A stretch of 64,000 nt of DNA, from contig NC_091147.1 in the NCBI RefSeq assembly GCF_041381155.1, positions 11,657,030 to 11,721,029 of the forward strand, in the 5' to 3' direction. A program made the position numbers and the translations under genes. Shown here piece after piece: positions 24,201-33,162 of the stretch (position 1 is the first letter of the stretch; every line of letters begins with the position of its first letter). Under the pieces are notes generated by a model. The model was given only the letters and a program-made list of their open reading frames with translations, was not told the DNA's origin and searched no databases. Origin of the DNA: Argopecten irradians. Lineage: Eukaryota > Mollusca > Bivalvia > Pectinida > Pectinidae.

Positions 24201-24775
24201 AGACACGCGAGAAACCAATGCTACAGAGCTTACTTGAAAATAGAAATAGAAACTCTGTGAGCAGTGTGTACATAAGCGATATTTCATTATTTCTTAACTA
24301 TTCTGAAGATATTTTATCTTTCATTATCCACGACATGTGTCCTAAGTTACAAAGATTGGGCTATTCCTTGTGTATCCCTGATAAAGATTTTACTCTCGGG
24401 GCTGCAAAGGAAGAGAACATTCTACAAGCAGTGTCTGGTTCCTCGCATACTCTTTTTATCGTGTCTGAGAACACATTTGTGGACGAGTGGTCTCTGTATA
24501 CATTCCGTGCGGCAGTACAAAAGTCCCTGCGAGATAAGTACAATCATCTTGTTGTTGTGTTGATGCGTGATATAAATATGGAGTCGGTTCAGGACAAAGA
24601 ACTCCGTCACTATCTTAAATCTCACGTGACACTTTCTGTGGCAGACGAGAACTTCTTCAAAAAGCTAAGACTTTCCTTCCGACAAGTCGGGTGTATCGTC
24701 CCCCAATTAAATGGTATCGTCCATTATGGCATAGACCATGACATTACTTTAAATGATATTGCTTTTAATGTGTAA
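21296..24775 (+). CDS. Toll-like receptor with two tandem TIR domains (mccTLR type)
   Basis: Membrane receptor of innate immunity, 1159 residues from the ATG at 21296. The next codon is also ATG, in stronger context (A at -3, G at +4). In order: a signal peptide of about 28 residues (core YFLLLLSCVSLTI); a divergent N-terminal region; leucine-rich repeats from about 285 to 530; a C-terminal LRR cap (C540, C542, C572, C593); an N-terminal-type cap (C600, C604, C606, C619); a few more repeats; a second C-terminal cap (C715, C717, C741, C761); one membrane helix at about 774-796. This cap-cap order marks the multiple-cysteine-cluster or Toll-like type. The cytoplasm carries two TIR domains. The first (about 822-955, box 1 DLVVVHS) lacks a recognisable RDxxPG box. 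The second (about 988-1135) has box 1 SLFLNYSE, a box 2 variant PDKDFTLG and a box 3 variant FFKKL. Single coding exon with no frame break. Ligand unknown. Two TIR domains are uncommon; similar twin-TIR TLRs are known to me from bivalves. Confidence 0.92.
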   Translation: MMADFCIRGFCPCIYFLLLLSCVSLTIQLNREECKYVTHNYTQMPVLYQIDGSDVTIIAKVFALQTANGSCTINGTQLITSYDFPVDRVVTAIFAFACNSPLHIELTDVDALRDMFYNVVAYFQVKGCSFDMETLHMFSDAFDMRVVTLMDTPVDGLSNCSVASCKRGLLKSAVALTIDNTPESVKQDVLEIMSGPESFPEMKELTFIHLDWDELPYGIIHTFPFLESLEIPNNNFTKPPANFPWNEELSYLPRNFSRSLYFQSQYSLSLNIDIPPNVYRRVYDLDNNNIRNLSDFEFHGTLHMISLNNNSLQDIGEKCFRQVFYLQNICLRNNKLTSLPARLFSGLTSLRHLDMYNNRIEDLPDGIFDDSPNLVYINLASNRLSVIRKGLFAKLLYLETLYLDRNNLAVITEASFPLQSIVLKTIGLSNNPLRHIPKITFYIRSLRRIDLQNTSITLTNFSGQLEDLDYNLMIESIVHSVSDTKDDLFLRPNHIREINLSENQIQGIGLSGNLSERCKVKLILLLIHFHFNLHNNPLMCDCGILPLIDVIHQYAQNATITPNDYFFREWECATPQELHGRTLLEVKKEETYCKANVSLCPARCRCYERTYSRIIIVDCRNTDMMSLPVYLPEGVLDLWFQVNNITKIETRNYFSRVRTLLLTSNQISHIDRDAVLQFNFIENLHLSSNNLIGLPEEIQNLNLAELSITDNPFSCDCHSLWMRSWVERNKDVVLHPSTVTCNTQIGTAKPLIKVPSTQFVCKHVFDARKHVTIPATVSPIAIIIVISLVALVCIYRLEVKVFLYIYTGIRPFDKTVRLAKKSIDLVVVHSPSTQAWVTENVLPLSQRIRGGRHEFHIFDICTDCVAGFSLQDNITCLVEQTRKVLIVLSKDFLRDAKLQMAWTEIKRRIPDNGTGFIQFVVDGVLASDVPDSEMACVMKHTRCLQVKERIITKKLIYYMYMPENRASDETREKPMLQSLLENRNRNSVSSVYISDISLFLNYSEDILSFIIHDMCPKLQRLGYSLCIPDKDFTLGAAKEENILQAVSGSSHTLFIVSENTFVDEWSLYTFRAAVQKSLRDKYNHLVVVLMRDINMESVQDKELRHYLKSHVTLSVADENFFKKLRLSFRQVGCIVPQLNGIVHYGIDHDITLNDIAFNV

Positions 24776-24888
24776 TATAATTTCGTCGCCTTGCTAGATT
24801 CTAGATGTATGTTGTGTGGAGTGCAAATCCTGTTTGTGGGTCGACTGTAGAAGACAATTATTACACTTTTATTTATCTGTGTATATAT

Positions 24889-25345
24889 AAGTAAAACCTC
24901 TCTAACTTGGTCTGAAGGGGGCGGGTTTATAGTTCGAGGAATATGGGATATTCGATACATCAGAGATTGGTCTTCAAGAGTCAAACAATATTATCTTAAA
25001 TTATGATAAGTCATGCTAATCAATGACATTTGAGCATTTTGTTTTACGACATCTTAATATTACATATATATTTTAGAAGAGATTTTGAACTCTTGTAATA
25101 AAAGTTTTTGATAGAAACTGATAAATGCATATAAAAATGGTATAGATCAACAAAACTAAAGGGTCACACACCTGCTCAATGTATATATGGTTTAAATACT
25201 ATGAAATTGAAGGAAATGAGATAGCTTTCTGTTCAAGGAATAGCGGTATGAGCTATCCGGGTTTTTGATACAACAAATATATATATATATAGATACATGC
25301 TCGGCACCAAAAATACTTCGAGTTCGAGTTCGAGGGGTTATACTG
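24889..25345. mobile_element. Second Tigger/pogo-like MITE, just behind the receptor gene
   Basis: Left end aagtaaaacctctctaactt and right end gttcgaggggttatactg match the family at 12064-12466, including internal gttcgaggaatatggg words. TA follows on the right; the left junction is blurred by a (TA)n run. The first AATAAA after the receptor stop (25097-25102) lies inside this element, so the element may supply the poly(A) signal. That last step is inference. Confidence 0.7.
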
Positions 25346-25389
25346 TATATTAGCGGTTTGTTTTCGTAATTTTAAATTCACAGATTAAT

Positions 25390-25466
25390 GAAGTCGCCGA
25401 GGGATTCAATTCAATGGGAGTGGTGATTCGCCCGGAGGCTGAAGTCGCCGAGGGATTCAATTCAAT
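25390..25466. repeat. 26-bp direct repeat pair
   Basis: The sequence beginning gaagtcgccgagggattc occurs at 25390-25415 and again at 25441-25466, separated by 25 bp. A short ttcaa repeat follows the second copy. Confidence 0.75.
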
Positions 25467-25529
25467 TCAATTCTTTATTACCTTGAGCCTTTCTGTTCAT
25501 CATGATAAAGATGACATTACATTACATTG

Positions 25530-25690
25530 CCATAAGCATTCCACTTCAGGGTCAAGAGTTCGAATGCTATGCGGGGCTTTCGTTCAGATAGAAGTCGGTG
25601 TTTTTTCTCCGGATAAACTGGCTTTACTTCTTCATCTAAACATGGCATGCGTTTCCTGTTGAAAGGGTGCTAAACCAATAAAACTAAATA
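25530..25690 (+). mobile_element. Decayed SINE-like sequence
   Basis: Contains a B-box-like word (gagttcgaatgc at about 25555), then a ggtgttttttctccggat..actggctttacttc segment resembling the V-type SINE body. It ends in aaaccaataaaactaaata. Boundaries and family are uncertain. Confidence 0.4.
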
Positions 25691-27380
25691 TTCCTCCCTG
25701 GTTGAAATATAAAATCATTATCATTCCGTACGATTTATGACAAGTGGCAAAATTTTTTCAAGATTTAAGATTTAAGATTTCAAAGATTTTATTATAGTCT
25801 CCCAGACACATTAAAATGTGTTACATGGATTATACAAATACAAGTTACATTTTTAACTGCACGTGGCAGGATGGACAATATATATCATTACCAATTACTA
25901 AAATATGGACAATAAATTTGGAAATTAACAATACTTATACCGTATTACTATCATTGCTTTCATTCACATCTACAAAAATACAATCATTTTTCTAATGAAT
26001 AGAGACACCTTCTTCAATAATTGGATATTACAAATACCTATAAGGCCACCCATCCAAAACAAGACTGCATGCACGTTCTATAGAAGGGAAGTAACTCCAA
26101 CTAACCTGCCTAGAACCTAACTACGGTGACCACATGGTATTAGATAAAGGTTGAGAAAGCCTGGTTCTGATAATATACATTGTATATAGTTGCCGATAAA
26201 GTTCAAGCAAGCATCTTAGCTACTTACTGTTATATTTCTGAAACCGATTATTTGCTTGTTGGCTTGAGAAGATAACTTTCTCCTGGTATCTACTTAATGC
26301 ACTGTACATGTACATTTGTACTCGCAGTTATTTTGTGACTGTCATATAACCCAAGTGAATCCAATACAACAACAACCTCTGAAATATGTAATATCTTTAT
26401 TTGATTTCTAGCACGCCAATTCAGTATACACATTCTCCATGTTACCCATTTATACCAGCACTTCAACATTTACACATCTGTTGAATACTAGACACTAGAT
26501 AGTGACAATCTCACTTAATAAATACGCAGTTACATTTTCATAATCTTTGGTAATTAAAATGGTTTTCTGAGAGTGTAAAAGACATCTCAGAATTCCGTAC
26601 AATTTATTAAAATGTACTCTTAAGTACCTGATCGCAAAAATGTGTTGATGCTATAATTATACAATTAGAGTGTACAGTTTACAGGATAAACCTTCTTTTC
26701 GTATTAGCTTGTCACACACAACAAAATTCTGTATTCACGAATCTCACATACTAAATAGCATATAGATTTAGTACAACTGTTTACAAAAGTGGAAGAAAAA
26801 CAGTCACTGCAGAATCAACACATGACATTGTAGGCTCTGCTCGCGTACCAACTCACAAACATCATAAACTATTAGTACTTCACACACATAACTGTACACT
26901 ACATACCCTAGTTTGGCTATCATTAAAGTCATATTTATATAATAAAAAAACATTTATATATGTGTGTATACTGCATCAGTTGCACCACTAAATAACAAAA
27001 AACAAAATATCGAGATTAAAACACTTGATTGCCATTTCGAGTTTGAACTGTCATCAAAGTGACGTTCGTCTTTATCGTTTTCCCATAACACAGACTAGCT
27101 TGTAAGGAGCCTTTCCAATGGCCTAAAATACATAATCATCTCATAATAATTTATTATGCTATCATCTCATCGTGTAAAAAATGACGTCGTCATTTGTAAT
27201 ATAGCCTCTGATTGGCTGATACATATGTAACGTTTTCGTAGAATTCCACGGGATTAAGACTAACTACAGCATTAACTTGAAATCTATGTTATAGAGATCT
27301 AACTCAAAAATCGGACTACACTTTAATCATAAACCGGAGTTTTTTGTAATGTATTCATCAGACAATGTTCAAGATAACCT
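25691..27380. other. 1.7 kb without a supported gene
   Basis: Starts with a short (ATTTAAG)n run near 25763-25785 that could be the tail of a retroposon. The remainder is AT-rich and I recognise nothing in it. Confidence 0.4.
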
Positions 27381-27384
27381 TTAA

Positions 27385-27760
27385 AGGACCACTACCTTTC
27401 TGAAACGATTTTTAATTTTTAAAATGGGAATGTAAAACGAGATCAATAATTTTGTAGAGTCGCAAAAGTTATTAATTTACTATTAATTCTACACTAATAA
27501 TCATTTTCTGAACAATTTAATTAAAACAAATAAAACGTTATTTTTTGGAACGCGGGTCGTCTTATGTTTCCGCCGTCGTCATAAATACCGCCCAGTAGTT
27601 GACTATCACTGCGCCAGACGGTAAAATAGCAAAATGAATATCCAATTGTCCTATTTTACGCAGGAAATCTTGCATATGTTTGGTGTTGTTACCTCATGTT
27701 AGGCCAGCATTAATGTTTTTAAGAAACTTTTAAATTTTGCTGCGAAAACGTAGTGGGCCT
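27385..27760. mobile_element. TTAA-flanked MITE, 376 bp
   Basis: TTAA at 27381-27384 and 27761-27764 flanks inverted ends aggaccactacctttctg and (inverted) aggcccactacgttttcg. No transposase. Same target preference as the elements at 6882 and 13694 but a different terminal sequence, so a separate piggyBac/Kolobok-like family. Confidence 0.8.
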
Positions 27761-27764
27761 TTAA

Positions 27765-29119
27765 ACATCGACATGTGCATTAGAGCGTCGATTCAAACAA
27801 CAGTCTATGTTCAACACTGTACATATGTACATGTGGTCATGACTACGATGAATACAGTATACAAATGTATTTCAACATCAATTATTCGCAGGTTCATACA
27901 GGTGACATATCTCATTGATCGTTCAGGTAGACAATACAAACATATCGACATTTAGATTTCACAAGTTAAAGCACTTTTATATCTCAATCGAGCTATTTAA
28001 TATTTGATCAGTTAACGAACATTATCGCCATTCTTGGCGGGGCTAATATTACGTCAGTTGTATGGATTTTTCGAAGGCAATGAAGGGATAATATTTTGTT
28101 AGATAAGCTATGTCCTCATGGATTTGTCATCTAGCCTGAACACCAGAGCTACCGATAATCATAATTCAACCATTGTATTACCATTATAAATTATAAAACA
28201 CTCAACCCGGTGTTTCTATCTTTAAAATCCCGAATCAATATTGTGATTCCGATGCCATTGGTACCTGCCTCCCCATTTCATGTAACATAATACACGTATA
28301 CAACCAAAGCTTTTGTTTTGTGTCCAGTACAATATGCATTGTACCACGGCATTGTAAACCTCTGATTGAGTTAACATGATGCTATCTCTATAACCTCGGT
28401 CGTCACTTTCCGTTAATACCTGATTTTACAAGGAAAGAAAACAATGCTACGCCGATTGTTATTTGGTAATGGACGTTGGGTCAGAAAGCTTTTTTGTTCA
28501 AATAATTGCATGCGTTGAGAAAGTCAGAACCTAAAAGTCTGCCAATCCTGACATCAAATTATGGATCGCGCTTTCAATATTTGATGAATAGTGGTAACTA
28601 CAGTAAAATGCATTAATTGATCTCGAATTTTAACAACATTGACAGAATTATTGACTAGCACGCCTCGTATTGACCATGCAAAATCTTACACTTGAAATAT
28701 CGCTGTGTACTTAACAGGCACATGTGATAAGATTCTGTTAATAATTAATGATTGTCGAAGAGAAAGTCGTTAGGACAAGGTCGTTCCTGTCACTGTTATA
28801 GTGTTATGTCCATATCGCGAGGACACGTCTGACAAAAGATCCTAGTTATACCCTGGTCAAATTATTTTACATAACTTAATCCTAGTAGTAGACAATTAAT
28901 AGTGTTCATTTTCATTATTAAATCATATAAATACATGAATTCATAAATGCTCAACAATATTATTTACTAGTCGATCTACATTTGTATGTCATTATTCAAT
29001 ACTCTATGTTTTTACTTATACCATTTGGATTATACCATTTCGATTTATCTTTCAGTAATTATACACTATTGCCCACAGATCAGATGATTAAACATACTAC
29101 TATTAAACAAACTGATCAA
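27765..29119. other. Spacer and probable 3' region of the DUF229 gene
   Basis: No supported coding region. The part nearest 29119 is the expected 3' UTR of the minus-strand gene. Confidence 0.4.
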
Positions 29120-31114
29120 TCATATAACAGTTTCCACTTCATCCACCGTACAAAAACAGTAGCCCTTGAGAAATCGATCGGCCACGCACTTAGACTGAGT
29201 TCCGTACCTATTTGTTCGACTAATGTCGTCCATGATTTCAAGTGTACCGTCTGACGTACGGAGAACAGAAGCCTCAAAAGTGGCGTTCCCGGGCGTGGTT
29301 CTCAGATAGATCAGATATTTAGTATCGTCCTGTTCCTCAGGCGACGATATCCAATTACGTAGAGTAAACTTTATTTCTTTATCTGCTTTTCGTTCGAGAT
29401 TATTTTTGACAATTCTTGCCTCCATGATGGAGTCTATCGACAACTTTGCACACTTGTGACGTACTGGCTTTAGGAATCCATTTATACTTTGTAAAACGAA
29501 TTCAGCAACAACTTTTAGAATTGGTTCTGACTTGTTAACAGCTTCTGAGGAATAACATGCACAATAATGTTCCGGTATCATTGCGTCTGCGCAAGAACGA
29601 ATTTCCGGGATACGTTTGAATATGCTTACAGCCTGTGGAGTTTGCTCTTTGATCTCGCTCGTTAAATTAGTGTACTTATTGTGTAATACGTCACGAATTG
29701 CTGCGTACGTATCAAATGTTGTTGTAAGTCTTCGTTGATTAGTTCTTAAATTTTCGGCAATCGATGGATATTTCTTTTTTAGCACATCAGGAATCACTAT
29801 GGAGACAAACGGCATCCTATCTTCTATACGCCCGACATAGGTGTTCCGGATTTCGTCTACCCGAGATCCGTGGTCACTGAAGAAAAGTAACACAGTCCTA
29901 TTCAGATGACCCTCCAGGTGTAACCATTTCACCAATTCCATAAAATCATTATCGCCGTATTCTAGAAAGTTGACATAATTGTGAGCCAATTCGTTGAGCC
30001 ATGAGAATGCGAATTTTCGTTTCCCTTTGTATGCTTGTACAAATTGTTTAAAGTGATCAACAATTAACATGTGATTAGGACGATTTCCGTAACAAAGTGA
30101 CGAGGACTTCCGAAGCTTCATTGCCTTCGATTCCAGGAACATGAATACCTGGTCTATCGTGTATTGCATTGGTTGAATATGTCTCATAGCCAGCCAATAG
30201 GATCGACTGTAGTGAGTTGTTGGTGGCTTGTCGAATCCTTTTTTCATCACTTGGTTGATGGTAGCAATTTCTGGCCAGTCTTCTCCATGCATTGTGGCAT
30301 AACCCTTTTTCTCGAAATCATACCAGATAAATGGATATTTATCAGCGAAGTCATTATCAAGGTCGACATTTTTGAAACCGAACTGGGTTTTTCCACAAAG
30401 AAGTGCTAATAGATTTGGGAATGTATGGTCCCCAACTTTGTTATATCCTTGAAACATATAACCCCCGAGGGTTTCCGTGATATATTTTACCGTTTTTGGA
30501 AGCTTCCGAACGGCGGCTAGACGAGAAACTGAGTCTATACCGAACATCAGAACACTGAGGTCGTCATCACTCTCATCCTTTATATCTCTGATCTTTTCTT
30601 TAGTCTTTCTATCAATTTTCTGGTGAACGTTTTCATACACAACTTGTCCACCTGGATTTCGACATCGAACGACAAACGCATCCGCTGGCACGTCAACCGG
30701 TTCACTAAATGCTATCTCAGCTTCAAACTTCACTTTGAAATCGTGAACAAGAGTAACAATACTGTAGACACACTTAAGTTTCCCGCCATCATTGGAGGGG
30801 TTATACACACTTTCGTTGAACTTAAGAAGCCCGGAATTATCAACAAAGGTAAGGGCTGGAGAAGAGTCACACACGAGTGGAGGGGGATGCCAGTTGTAGA
30901 ATTTCATAATGGTAGGATCGTCGGGGTCGATATCTGGCAAGACACACTGACTATGTATATCACTGTGCATGAACACATATAGGGGTTCCTGGAAGTATTT
31001 AAAATAGCCAAACACCATGAGTAATCCGCTTACGAACAACACCGCTATCAATCGCTTTATTCGCCTCATTCCGAATAAGCTCAGGTAACGTGAAATCGAC
31101 ATTGCAACGTTCAT
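29120..31114 (-). CDS. DUF229 family protein (sulfatase/alkaline-phosphatase fold), type II membrane
   Basis: 664 residues in one exon, read on the minus strand from the ATG at 31114. A basic stretch and a hydrophobic helix at about 20-40 (RLIAVLFVSGLLMVFGYF) make a signal anchor, so the bulk should face the Golgi lumen or outside. The hallmarks I recognise are the early CVLPDIDPDDP block (57-67), MFGIDSVSR (190-198; the likely nucleophile and metal region), GYNKVGDHTFPN (223-234), a GEDWP motif (277-281), FSDHGSR (412-418; metal-binding Asp-His) and RMPF (433-436). Length fits the family, which is greatly expanded in molluscs and nematodes and whose substrate is mostly unknown. No frame break. 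A TATA box about 100 bp upstream supports this start. The 119- and 81-codon plus-strand frames inside are shadows. Confidence 0.9.
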   Translation of the reverse strand: MNVAMSISRYLSLFGMRRIKRLIAVLFVSGLLMVFGYFKYFQEPLYVFMHSDIHSQCVLPDIDPDDPTIMKFYNWHPPPLVCDSSPALTFVDNSGLLKFNESVYNPSNDGGKLKCVYSIVTLVHDFKVKFEAEIAFSEPVDVPADAFVVRCRNPGGQVVYENVHQKIDRKTKEKIRDIKDESDDDLSVLMFGIDSVSRLAAVRKLPKTVKYITETLGGYMFQGYNKVGDHTFPNLLALLCGKTQFGFKNVDLDNDFADKYPFIWYDFEKKGYATMHGEDWPEIATINQVMKKGFDKPPTTHYSRSYWLAMRHIQPMQYTIDQVFMFLESKAMKLRKSSSLCYGNRPNHMLIVDHFKQFVQAYKGKRKFAFSWLNELAHNYVNFLEYGDNDFMELVKWLHLEGHLNRTVLLFFSDHGSRVDEIRNTYVGRIEDRMPFVSIVIPDVLKKKYPSIAENLRTNQRRLTTTFDTYAAIRDVLHNKYTNLTSEIKEQTPQAVSIFKRIPEIRSCADAMIPEHYCACYSSEAVNKSEPILKVVAEFVLQSINGFLKPVRHKCAKLSIDSIMEARIVKNNLERKADKEIKFTLRNWISSPEEQDDTKYLIYLRTTPGNATFEASVLRTSDGTLEIMDDISRTNRYGTQSKCVADRFLKGYCFCTVDEVETVI

Positions 31115-31212
31115 TTTTATAGTTTTATATTGGAATCAACACTTTTCAATCCATTTTATTTCGTCCGGCAATCCCGTAAAAGTTTGACTTCAGAGTTTGG
31201 TTAACGGATCCA

Positions 31213-31221
31213 CTTTATATA
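31213..31221 (-). promoter_or_regulatory. TATA box of the DUF229 gene
   Basis: Reads TATATAAAG on the minus strand, about 100 bp before the ATG. Initiation about 30 bp downstream would give a leader of roughly 70 bases without an intron. A candidate only; no initiator element was identified. Confidence 0.4.
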
Positions 31222-32480
31222 CATTCATTCTCTGTAACAGCAAAAAATAAATGTTACTTAATTAATACATAAATCTTAATTTAACGTTGGAGAGTACAGC
31301 AATGTTCTGACATTACAATTTAAAATAAACAAAAACAAGAAATATGTCTGTTAGACATTAAGTACTCGTTAACTACTTCCTAAATCCTTAATTTCAAGTA
31401 CAAGGTGCATTTATAAGGCTCCTGCTCTTGAGATATTTTACACGTCCAAAAATGAAACAAATAATTAATAAATAACCCGCAGACATCCTCGGCAACACGT
31501 GTACGTAGCACTATCAATCACTCATTACCCTTGGGACTATTGCAAGGAGATGGTTTACGTCCTTGATGTATTGTAATAAATACTTTCCTTCATCAGAACT
31601 TTAAATGTGAAATTACTGTGATATTTGTTTATTGTGTACTTTGTTACATAGATTTTTGTTTATCATCTTATTGGTATTGATACGATAGACGTGTTTCGTC
31701 GCTGTTCAAAACAGTCGTCCGCTAGAACACTGTCCAGTCTCGGTGCACGCGATGACTTACCTGTATCATGCCAGACTGGGTAATTTTATAAATATTTATT
31801 AGAACCGCATTACATGTACATGTATATGGTCACAGGGATTAGTAAGCGATAGTGCAACGTACACCTATTGGACCTAGGATGATGTGAAATAAATCAAATA
31901 TAAACTATTAAATAACGCTGTGAAAATGTCTATGGCCGGTACTAAAATTTATCCGTTTCATCACTTTCTTTTTCTGACTATATTAACCTTTTTTGTATTT
32001 TACTGTTCCGGGAGTTTCCAAAGTCGATCATATTCTTAGAATATCATGACCAATGCACGAGTTTGTATGTTACGCCGATTGAAGTTTACACAAAGCGAAT
32101 GTGTTTAGAACTGTATAATGTCACTGTTGTCAATGTATAGTAGAACATATCTGACAGGTATCTCCTAGTATATGGTTTTGAGGGTTGGTGTCACTTAATC
32201 ACGGCAAATCTATGAAACGGTGTATGAGAGTGACTTCAAGTACGTATCGTGTGCGCAGTTGGAATCTGCGGATATATAGCAGATGTTCACAGATTCCACA
32301 CCCGACAAGGAAAATAATAGTGCAATAGTACGCTCGCACTAAAAACTCTCGCACTAAAAATCCAACAGAAAAATCGAAATATACATGCATACAAAGGGAT
32401 TCAGAAATATGTGCTGCAGAACAGTGGTATCAGAAATGTTGAAATATACATGTGGGTTACAAATATTGAAGTACTACATA
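31222..32480. other. 1.25 kb spacer, nothing recognised
   Basis: AT-rich, no credible frame or repeat. Confidence 0.4.
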
Positions 32481-32485
32481 ATTTG

Positions 32486-32925
32486 CTTACATCAATCTGC
32501 ACGTGAAGAAATATTGAAATGTATATTGAACTGATGATCGAGGTGATAGAAATATTGAAATGTATACTGAAATTGGATGACAGAAATGTTGAAATGTATC
32601 TGGGGAGACCGAAATGTTGAAATGTATACTGAAATTGGATGACAGAAATGTTGAAATGGATACTGAACCGGTGTGGTGATAGAAATATTGAAATGTATAC
32701 TGAACTGATGTGGTGTGATAGAAATATATTGAAATGTATACTGAACTGGTGTGTGTGATATATTGAAATGTATACTGAACTGGTGTGGTGATAGAAATAT
32801 TGAAATGTATACTGAACTGATGTGGTGATAGAAATTTTGAAATGTATACTGAACTGATGTGGTGATAGAAATATTGAAATGTATACTGAACTGATGTGGT
32901 GATAGAAATTTTGAAACGTATCATG
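32486..32925. repeat. Minisatellite, about 36-bp unit
   Basis: About a dozen imperfect units built from gatagaaatattgaaatg and tatactgaactgatgtggt. Unit length varies because the tggtg part is gained or lost. Minus-strand frames of 145-177 codons (repeats of an SVYISIF type) come from the repeat and are not genes. Confidence 0.9.
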
Positions 32926-33162
32926 AACAGGCATATTAGAAATTCATTTATATACTTGACTGTTGTGTAAGGATTATAAATCTAAGTGTTGCTTCAAATA
33001 AGTTTGAGCCTGTCGGGTTTAGCTAAATTCTGGTAAAGGTAATATTCAAGTATATACAGATCGTTTGACTAAGACATTAAACTGTTATACATTATGTATC
33101 GACATCTAATAATCCTTTATAATCTTTTTAGGAGGCCTATAGATCTTAAAGGTCGTCTGACA

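Noticed and set aside
32401-32934. Minus-strand frames of 145-177 codons with repeated SVYISIF
   Set aside because: Derived from the roughly 36-bp minisatellite; two overlapping frames show the same pattern.
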